Shown here piece after piece: positions 56,060 through 64,000 of a DNA stretch of 64,000 nucleotides (position 1 is its first letter; each line of letters opens with the position of its first letter). Origin of the DNA: Geothrix rubra (GTDB lineage: Bacteria > Acidobacteriota > Holophagae > Holophagales > Holophagaceae); NCBI RefSeq assembly GCF_030268065.1, contig NZ_BSDD01000002.1, forward strand, positions 496,001 to 560,000, in the 5' to 3' direction. The position numbers and the translations under genes were made by a program. The notes under the pieces were generated by a model that was not told the origin of the DNA, ran no database searches, and was given only the letters and a program-made list of their open reading frames with translations.

Positions 56060-57415
56060 ATGAACTATCCGGTCTGGGACGTCCCCTTCCTCGGCAGCGG
56101 CTGGGTGGTCGGCATCATGGCCATCATCCACATCTTCCTCTCCCACTTCGCCGTGGGCGGAGGCCTCTTCCTCCCCGTCATGGAGGCCCATGCGCGGAAG
56201 CACGGCGATGAGGCCATGCTCCGGTGGCTGCGCAAGCACGCCCGGTTCTTCCTCATCGTCACCGGCGTGGCCGGGGCGGGCACCGGCGTGGGCATCTGGG
56301 TGGTCATCGCCCTGGCCAACCCCCAGGGCGTGGGCCACCTCATCCACGGCTTCGTCCTGGGCTGGGCCACGGAGTGGATCGTCTTCATCGCGGAGATGGC
56401 CTGCATCACCGTCTACTACTACGGCTGGGACCGCCTCACGCCCGAGCGGCACCTGAAGGTGGGCTGGCTCTACGCCATCTGCAGCTGGCTCACCCTGGCC
56501 GTCATCAACGGCATCATCACCTTCATGCTGACGCCCGGGAAGGGCTGGGCCGAGAGCCACTGGATGTGGGACGGCTTCTTCAACCCCACCTACGCCCCCA
56601 GCCTGATCATGCGCACCCTCGTGATGTGGGCCCTGGCGGGCGTCTACGCCTTCTGGACCGCCGCCACCATCGAGGACCTGGACCTCAAGGAGCGGGTGCT
56701 GCAGGTCTCCGCCCGGTGGGTGCTGCCCGCCTACGTGCTGCTGCCCCTCCTCGGCGGCTGGTACTTCCTGAACATCCCACCGGTCTCCCGGGAAGTGCTG
56801 CAGGTGGGCATGGCCGGCGCCGCCGCGGGGAACTTCTCCATGGCCACCCGGGTGACCATGCTGACGGTGATGTCCACGGCCACCATCGGGGTCATCGTCT
56901 ACTTCGGCCCCTTCCGCAACGCCCGGGCCTTCACCCGGGGCATGGCCGGCGCCGTGGCCGTGGTGGCCCTCCTGGCCACCGGGGCCTCGGAGTGGGCCCG
57001 GGAGGTGGCGCGGAAGCCCTACGTCATCCGGAACGTCATGTACTCCAACGGGGTCCGGGTGGAGCAGGTGGAGGCCTTCCAGCGGGAGGGCTACCTGCCG
57101 AACAGCGTCTGGGCCCGGGAGTACGCGGGCCTGAAGGGCGACACCGCGCTGGCCCGGGGCGAGGCCCTCTACCGGGGCCAGTGCGTGGCCTGCCACACCT
57201 GGGACGGCTACCGCAGCATGCAGAAGTTCATGGCCCCCCGGAACCTGGACAGTGCCCGGAACATGGTCCGCATGCTCCGGTCGCGGGATCCCAGGGAGAA
57301 CATCTACGCCAAGTTCATGCCCCCCCTGGCCGCCACCGAGGCCGAGGGCGAACAGCTGGCCGCCTACCTCTACCAGCGGGCCCATCCGGGCCCGGCCGCC
57401 GTGGCCCGGAAGTAG
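56060..57415 (+). CDS. CydA-like membrane protein fused to a C-terminal cytochrome c domain
   Basis: A 451-aa protein: about nine helices with a CydA-type first helix (IMAIIHIFLSHFAVGGGLFLPVMEAHA), then a C-terminal monohaem domain with C375-V-A-C378-H379 and a likely axial Met in KFMPPLA. The pattern resembles cytochrome bd subunit I joined to a c-type cytochrome. It closes the cluster, 3 bp after cytochrome b, and would be the electron-output part of a quinol-cytochrome c or quinol-acceptor complex. Electron path and acceptor are inference. Confidence 0.85.
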   Translation: MNYPVWDVPFLGSGWVVGIMAIIHIFLSHFAVGGGLFLPVMEAHARKHGDEAMLRWLRKHARFFLIVTGVAGAGTGVGIWVVIALANPQGVGHLIHGFVLGWATEWIVFIAEMACITVYYYGWDRLTPERHLKVGWLYAICSWLTLAVINGIITFMLTPGKGWAESHWMWDGFFNPTYAPSLIMRTLVMWALAGVYAFWTAATIEDLDLKERVLQVSARWVLPAYVLLPLLGGWYFLNIPPVSREVLQVGMAGAAAGNFSMATRVTMLTVMSTATIGVIVYFGPFRNARAFTRGMAGAVAVVALLATGASEWAREVARKPYVIRNVMYSNGVRVEQVEAFQREGYLPNSVWAREYAGLKGDTALARGEALYRGQCVACHTWDGYRSMQKFMAPRNLDSARNMVRMLRSRDPRENIYAKFMPPLAATEAEGEQLAAYLYQRAHPGPAAVARK

Positions 57416-57439
57416 GCCCTGCCTGGGTCTCCCCTGCAC

Positions 57440-57453
57440 GTTCCACGTGGAAC
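57440..57453. other. parS site (perfect ParB palindrome)
   Basis: GTTCCACGTGGAAC, a perfect palindrome, in the 42-bp gap between two convergent genes. Confidence 0.85.
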
Positions 57454-57457
57454 AAGG

Positions 57458-58296
57458 TCACTTGCGCTGGGATACCCCGGCGTAGCGCTCCGCTTGGCGG
57501 AGGTTCTCCTGGAGGACGGCATCGCCGGGATGGAAGGCCAGGGCGGCGCGGAAGTCGTCCCGGCTCGCCACGTAGCGCTTGAGTTCGAAGCGGGCCCGGC
57601 CGCGGTTGAACAGGGCCTCGAATTCATGGGGATCGAGGGCCAGGGCGCGGTCGAGGGCCTCGTCGGCCTCGGTCCAGGCCTTCCGCTCGTTCAGGCAGCG
57701 GCCGAGGTTCGACCAGGCCAGGGCCTGCTTGGGATCCGCGGCCACCGCCGCCCGAAGCACGGGCTCCGCCTCCGCGAAGCGGTCCCGGCGGGCCAGGGAC
57801 TCGCCCTTCCAGGCCAGGGCCTCGCCATCGGCGGGGTTCTTCGCCAGGAGCTGGTCGGCCAGGCGCTCCAGGGCGATCCAGTCGGGGACGAGCCGGGCCT
57901 CGGCGCAGGCGTTCCGGGTGCCGTCCGGATAGCCCAGGTCGCCGTTCTGGGCGTGGGCGGCCATGGCCTCGGCGTGGCGCCCCAGCTGGCTGAGGGCCTG
58001 GGCCCGGTAGAGGCGGTAGACGGAGAGGCGGGGACCGGTCTTGGCCTCGATCTGGGTGATCACGGCCCCGGCGACCTCCTGGAGCCGATCCCAGCGCCCG
58101 GTGCGCTGGAGGGCCTTGAGCCAGTCGTTCAGGACGGCGCCGCGCCTGTGGGCATCCAGGGTCTCGGCCAGGTCGCAGGCCTCCGCCCAGCGCCCGGCCT
58201 TCACCAGCTCGGCCATGCGGGCGAGGGCGGGGTCCACCGGCGCCGCGGTGGACGGGGGCGCCGGCACCGGGAGGGGGGGCGGGGCCTGGGGCAGCA

Positions 58297-58297
<1 letters not shown>
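57458..58297 (-). CDS. TPR-repeat protein
   Basis: A 279-aa protein with an N-terminal Pro/Ala-rich segment (1-22) and about five tetratricopeptide repeats, best seen at residues about 160-265 (ADGEALAWKGESLARRDRFAEAE; PKQALAWSNLGRCLNERKAWTEADEALDRALALDPHEFEALFNRGRARFELKRY, split here). There is no signal peptide, so it is likely a cytoplasmic scaffold. Its start overlaps the lon stop (TGATG-type), so they are co-transcribed. The partner is unknown. Confidence 0.85.
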
Positions 58298-60699
<2,402 letters not shown>

Positions 60700-60726
60700 G
60701 GGAAACCTCGGGGCTCCAGTGTAGCC

Positions 60727-61290
60727 CTACTTCTTCCGGGCCCTCAGGAGCGGGACCTCCGGCGCCTCGCCGGGGAACAGGGCCTGCGGCAGGGGCGTGG
60801 CGGGTTCCGGCGCGGCGGGGGCGGCGCCCCGCGCGGCCTCCTTGTGCATGAGGCCCTCCAGGGCCTTCACGAAGTCCGGCAGGTCCTTGAAGTCGCGGTA
60901 CACGCTGGCGAAGCGGACGTAGGCCACCTGGTCCAGGCCCTTCAGCTCGTCCATGATCAGCTCGCCCAGCTCCCGGCTGCGGATCTCCCGGTCGGGACGC
61001 TCCATGAGGCGGGCCTGCAGGTCCGTCACCAGCTCCTCGATGCGCGCCAGGGAGACGGGCCGCTTCTGGCAGGCCAGGAGGAGCCCCTTCATGAGCTTCT
61101 GGCGGTCGAAGGGCTCGCGGCGCCCGTCCTTCTTGAGGATCACCAGCGGCACCTCCTCCACCCGCTCGTAGCTGGTGAAGCGGCGGCTGCAGGCGAGGCA
61201 CTCCCGGCGCCGGCGGATGGAATCCCCCTCGCGGGACTCCCGGGAGTCCACCACCTTGTCTTCCATGTGCCCGCAGAAGGGACAGCGCAT
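60727..61290 (-). CDS. nrdR: Transcriptional repressor NrdR
   Basis: NrdR (187 aa) represses ribonucleotide reductase genes. The N-terminal zinc ribbon MRCPFCGHMEDKVVDSRE ... CLACSRRFTSYER precedes an ATP-cone domain (PLVILKKDGRREPFDRQKLMKGLLLACQKR). The protein is extended by about 30 residues rich in Ala/Pro at the C-terminus compared with E. coli NrdR. It lies 27 bp before lon. Confidence 0.95.
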   Translation of the reverse strand: MRCPFCGHMEDKVVDSRESREGDSIRRRRECLACSRRFTSYERVEEVPLVILKKDGRREPFDRQKLMKGLLLACQKRPVSLARIEELVTDLQARLMERPDREIRSRELGELIMDELKGLDQVAYVRFASVYRDFKDLPDFVKALEGLMHKEAARGAAPAAPEPATPLPQALFPGEAPEVPLLRARKK

Positions 61291-61299
61291 GGATGAACG

Positions 61300-62850
61300 C
61301 TAGCAGCTCGGACCGGGCGTTGGCGCGGTTTCCACCCGGTTGCGGCCGCCGGCCTTGGCGGCGTACAGCGCCCGGTCCGCCGCCTCGCAGAGGCCGGCCC
61401 CGTCCCCGTGGGCGGGGAAGTCGGCCAGGCCGGCGCTGAAGCTGACGCCGAAGTCGCCGCCGGGACCGTGGAAGCGCAGGGCGGCGAAGTCCTCCCGCAG
61501 CCCTTCGAGGAGGGCCCTCGCCTCGGCCAGCTCCGTGTCCGGCAGCACGATCCCGAACTCCTCCCCGCCGTAGCGGCCCAGGGCGTCCGTGCGGCGCAGG
61601 CGCTGCTGGAGCAGCCGCGAGAAGGCCCGGAGCACCTGGTCGCCCATCCCGTGGCCGTGGGTGTCGTTCACCCGCTTGAAGTGGTCCAGGTCCGCCATGG
61701 CGAAGACGAGGCGGCCGTCCAGGCGGCGGGCCCGCGCCACTTCGTTGTCGAGCTGGTCCAGCAGGGCCGAGTGGTTGAGGAGGCCCGTGAGCCCGTCCCG
61801 GACCATGAGGCCCAGCAGCAGGCGGCCCCGCCAGGCGCGATGGGTCACATGGGCCACCAGCCGTTCCGGCGCGATGGGCTTGGTGAGGAAGTCGTCGGCG
61901 CCCTCGCCCATGGCGTCCATCTGGCGGGCGAAGTCCCGTTCCCCGGAGAGGAACACGATGGGCAGGCCCGCCAGGGGTTCCACCTGCCGGATGACTGCCG
62001 CCACCTCCTTCCCGGTGCAGGCGGGCATGTGCATGTCCAGGAGCAGCAGGTCGGGCCGCGTCTCCGCCAGGGCTCCCAGGATCTCCAGGGGGTCCGCCAG
62101 GGAACTGGCCAGCATGCCCGCGCGCCGCAGGGTGAGGGCCAGCCCCTCGGCCACCTGGGGATCGTCGTCCACCACCAGGACGCGATAGGGGTCCTGGGGC
62201 TGCCGGGCGCAGAGGGCGTCCAGCCGGTCCGCCAGGGCCGAGGCGCTGGTGGGACGGGCGAAGAAGGCCTGGCCGCCGGCCCGGATGGCCCGCAGCCGGC
62301 TGGCCATGCCGCCGTGGCCGGAGAGGAAGACCCGCGGGGCGGCGAGCCCGGCGATGGCGGAGGGCAGCGGCCGGTCCGCGTCCAGCAGGAGCGCGTCCGG
62401 GGCGGGTCCGCCGGGCAGGAGGGGGGCCACCCGGTAGCCGAGGGCCTCCAGCTGCCGGCCGAGGGCCTCGTCCTCGGGGTCGGCCGGATCGAACCCGATG
62501 AGCGGCAGGGTGGGCGCCGGCGGGGCGGTGGGCTCCGGGGCGCCGGGGGTCAGCAGTGCGAGGGACTGGAGGATCCGATCCACCCGGGCGGCCTCCTCCT
62601 CGACGAGGGCCCTGCCCTCCTCCGCCGGGGCCTTCAGCAGGCGCTCCAGCTCCCGGGCCCACTGGGCCAGGGCGGCGTAGCCGAAGGTGCCCGCCGAGCC
62701 GGCCAGGCGGTGGGCCAGGAAGTGGGTGCGGGTGGCCTCGCCCGCGTCCCGGTCCGCCTCCCGGGCCGCATGGAGGGCCTCGATGCGCGCGGGGAGGTCG
62801 GCGGCGAAGGCCTCGCGCAGGGCCGCGAGCTGGGCCTGGAAGTCAGCCAT
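61300..62850 (-). CDS. Hpt-REC-REC-GGDEF diguanylate cyclase
   Basis: A 516-aa signalling protein. The Hpt domain (1-105) has phospho-histidine H47 in FLAHRLAGSAGTFG. A degenerate receiver (about 115-215, LLLDAD) and a full receiver (about 222-340, VVDDDPQVAEG, LLLDMHMP, TKP) follow, then a GGDEF domain with YGGEEFG. It would make c-di-GMP when phosphorylated. It overlaps the single-receiver gene by 8 bp and is in the same operon as the kinase, so phosphorelay from kinase through Hpt or receivers is likely. Confidence 0.93.
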   Translation of the reverse strand: MADFQAQLAALREAFAADLPARIEALHAAREADRDAGEATRTHFLAHRLAGSAGTFGYAALAQWARELERLLKAPAEEGRALVEEEAARVDRILQSLALLTPGAPEPTAPPAPTLPLIGFDPADPEDEALGRQLEALGYRVAPLLPGGPAPDALLLDADRPLPSAIAGLAAPRVFLSGHGGMASRLRAIRAGGQAFFARPTSASALADRLDALCARQPQDPYRVLVVDDDPQVAEGLALTLRRAGMLASSLADPLEILGALAETRPDLLLLDMHMPACTGKEVAAVIRQVEPLAGLPIVFLSGERDFARQMDAMGEGADDFLTKPIAPERLVAHVTHRAWRGRLLLGLMVRDGLTGLLNHSALLDQLDNEVARARRLDGRLVFAMADLDHFKRVNDTHGHGMGDQVLRAFSRLLQQRLRRTDALGRYGGEEFGIVLPDTELAEARALLEGLREDFAALRFHGPGGDFGVSFSAGLADFPAHGDGAGLCEAADRALYAAKAGGRNRVETAPTPGPSC

Positions 62851-63232
62851 GGTGGGCCTCCCAGAGGGCGCGCACTTCCCCGGCCAGGGTCATGGGATCG
62901 AAGGGCTTGCCGATGACGCCGAGGGCCCCCTGGGCCTTCAGGGCGGCCACTTCGGGGGCCTGCACCTTGGCCGTGAGGAAGATCACGGGCGTGCCGAGGC
63001 CGCGGTCCCGCAGGGCCGCCAGCGTGGCGGGGCCGTCCAGGCCCGGCATCATCACGTCCATGAGGATGAGGTCGGGCCGGTCGGTCTCCAGCCGGGCCAG
63101 GGCCTCGGGCCCGGAGGTGCAGAGGTCCACGCCGTAGCCGCCGACCTCCACGAGGCAGAGCCGCAGCAGGTTCCGGATGTCCGGCTCGTCGTCCACGACC
63201 AGGATGCGGGCCAGGGGTGCGATGGGGCTCAT
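62843..63232 (-). CDS. Single-domain response regulator
   Basis: A 129-aa stand-alone receiver (CheY type): VVDDEPDIRN at 12-21, phospho-aspartate D59 in LILMDVMMPG, and the lysine in GKPFDP. It lies between the kinase and the Hpt-GGDEF gene, overlapping both (TGATG and 8 bp), so it is probably an intermediate in the phosphorelay. Confidence 0.93.
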   Translation of the reverse strand: MSPIAPLARILVVDDEPDIRNLLRLCLVEVGGYGVDLCTSGPEALARLETDRPDLILMDVMMPGLDGPATLAALRDRGLGTPVIFLTAKVQAPEVAALKAQGALGVIGKPFDPMTLAGEVRALWEAHHG

Positions 63233-64000
63233 GGGGCCACCTCGGGGAGCTCGAAGAAGAAGACCGTCCGGCCCGGCTCGGACGTGAAGCCGATGTGGCC
63301 GCCCATGCGCTCCACCAGGGCCTTGGCGATGCTGAGGCCGAGCCCGGTGCCCCCCCGCTGGCGGCTGTCGGAGCCATCGGCCTGGGCGAACTTGTGGAAG
63401 ATCCGCTCCCGGAAGGGCGGCGGGATCTCGGGCCCCCCGTTCTCCACCTCCACCCGCAGCCGCCGGCCCGCCCGGAGGAGGCGGACGCGGACCCGCTCCC
63501 CGGGCGGGCTGAACTTGACGGCGTTGCTGAGCAGGTTGCCGAACACCTGGAGCAGCCGCCCCTCGTCCACGGTGGCCCGGGCGGTGCGGAGGTCCGCGGG
63601 GGCCGGGTCCAGCTCGCAGGCCACCTCGAGGCCCTGGGCATAGCCCCCCAGGTCCTCCAGGGCCTGCAGGAGGAGGGGATGGAGCGGGAGGTCCCGCAGG
63701 TCGAAGGCCATGCGGCCCGTCTCCACCTTCTCCAGGTCGAGGATGTCGTTGATGAGGATGAGCAGGCGGTCCGCATTCTTCTGGGCGGTGGCCACCAGCT
63801 CCTTCGCCAGCCCGGGCAGCTCGCCGGCCACCCCCCCCGACAGGAGGCCGAGGGAGCCCTTGATGGCCGTCAGGGGGGTCCGCAGCTCGTGGCTCACCGT
63901 GGACACGAACTCCCGTTTCAGGCGGTCGACGGCCTTCCGCTCCGTGATGTCCTGGACGATGCCCACCATGCTCAGGGGCCGACCCCCGGCCTCGCGGAAG
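63229..64000 (-). CDS. Sensor histidine kinase, C-terminal part
   Basis: The reading frame is open to the window edge, so the N-terminus is missing. The visible part begins inside a PAS/PAC end (FREAGGRPLSMVGIVQDITERK), followed by HisKA with FVSTVSHELRTPLTAIK (phospho-histidine), and HATPase_c with N-box LLSNAVKF, ERIFHKFAQADGSDSRQRGGTGLGLSIAK. It is the first gene of the signalling operon and overlaps the receiver gene by 4 bp. Confidence 0.95.
   Translation of the reverse strand, partial: FREAGGRPLSMVGIVQDITERKAVDRLKREFVSTVSHELRTPLTAIKGSLGLLSGGVAGELPGLAKELVATAQKNADRLLILINDILDLEKVETGRMAFDLRDLPLHPLLLQALEDLGGYAQGLEVACELDPAPADLRTARATVDEGRLLQVFGNLLSNAVKFSPPGERVRVRLLRAGRRLRVEVENGGPEIPPPFRERIFHKFAQADGSDSRQRGGTGLGLSIAKALVERMGGHIGFTSEPGRTVFFFELPEVAP

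Overview
The window is high-GC bacterial chromosome, roughly 70% G+C by eye, densely packed with genes and crossing the replication origin. Its gene content is a complete DAP-lysine operon, dnaA/dnaN/gyrB/gyrA beside rpmH/rnpA/yidC, a Rieske/cytochrome b cluster with cytochrome-bd-like subunits, many lipoproteins and an M4 protease. This, with the codon use, would fit an Acidobacteriota member such as Holophagae/Geothrix relatives. That assignment is inference; no rRNA lies in the window to prove it.

Layout. 1-262: start of an Ada-type AraC regulator, cut by the window edge. 325-8497 (minus): a tightly overlapping eight-gene operon dapE-asd-lysC-dapB-dapA-dapD-aminotransferase-lysA covering aspartate to lysine by the succinylase route. 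It is preceded at 8559-8733 by a lysine riboswitch with nearly all conserved core motifs. 8778-9302: a small hydrolase. 9329-11540: a TetR gene divergent from two lipoprotein genes, with two 21-bp-spaced palindromes over the promoter. 11585-19644: thiG, an M28 peptidase, YceH, a secreted barnase-type RNase with its barstar, an MFS carrier, an M4 thermolysin-like protease and an RDD protein. 19651-23945: two tandem KimA-like potassium permeases and an EamA half-transporter. 24255-26212: a short Cys-Gly/Lys-rich secreted peptide followed by a DUF692 (MNIO) enzyme and a DUF2063 partner, i.e. a bufferin/HvfA-like metal-binding RiPP operon. 26216-34200: a methyltransferase-like gene, lipA, a GH5-like lipoprotein, a polyferredoxin, a Cys-less aspartate-semialdehyde-dehydrogenase paralogue, purB, glyA and a gamma-glutamylcyclotransferase-like gene.

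Origin. dnaA, dnaN, gyrB and gyrA run leftwards (42228 to 34255). rpmH, rnpA, yidC, jag, mnmE and gatB run rightwards from 42446. The dnaA-dnaN gap holds three same-direction DnaA-box-like 9-mers. Four ParB parS-like palindromes lie around it (34122, 36868, 45591, 57440), two of them inside coding sequence.

Right part. 47818-49532: a zinc-ribbon membrane protein, a Cys/Met-metabolism PLP enzyme and thiS. 49539-53291 (minus): a large lipoprotein, ribD and ftsY. 53439-57415: a four-gene quinol-oxidoreductase-like cluster (polytopic membrane protein, Rieske, cytochrome b, CydA-like/cytochrome c fusion). 57458-61290 (minus): a TPR protein, lon and nrdR. 61300-64000 (minus): a signalling operon of histidine kinase (cut by the edge), receiver, and Hpt-REC-REC-GGDEF protein.

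The most noteworthy items are the MNIO/bufferin-like operon with its intercistronic hairpin, the lysine riboswitch, the paired TetR operators controlling a rhombotarget-like lipoprotein, the barnase-barstar pair, the parS cluster and the hybrid bc/bd-type respiratory cluster.
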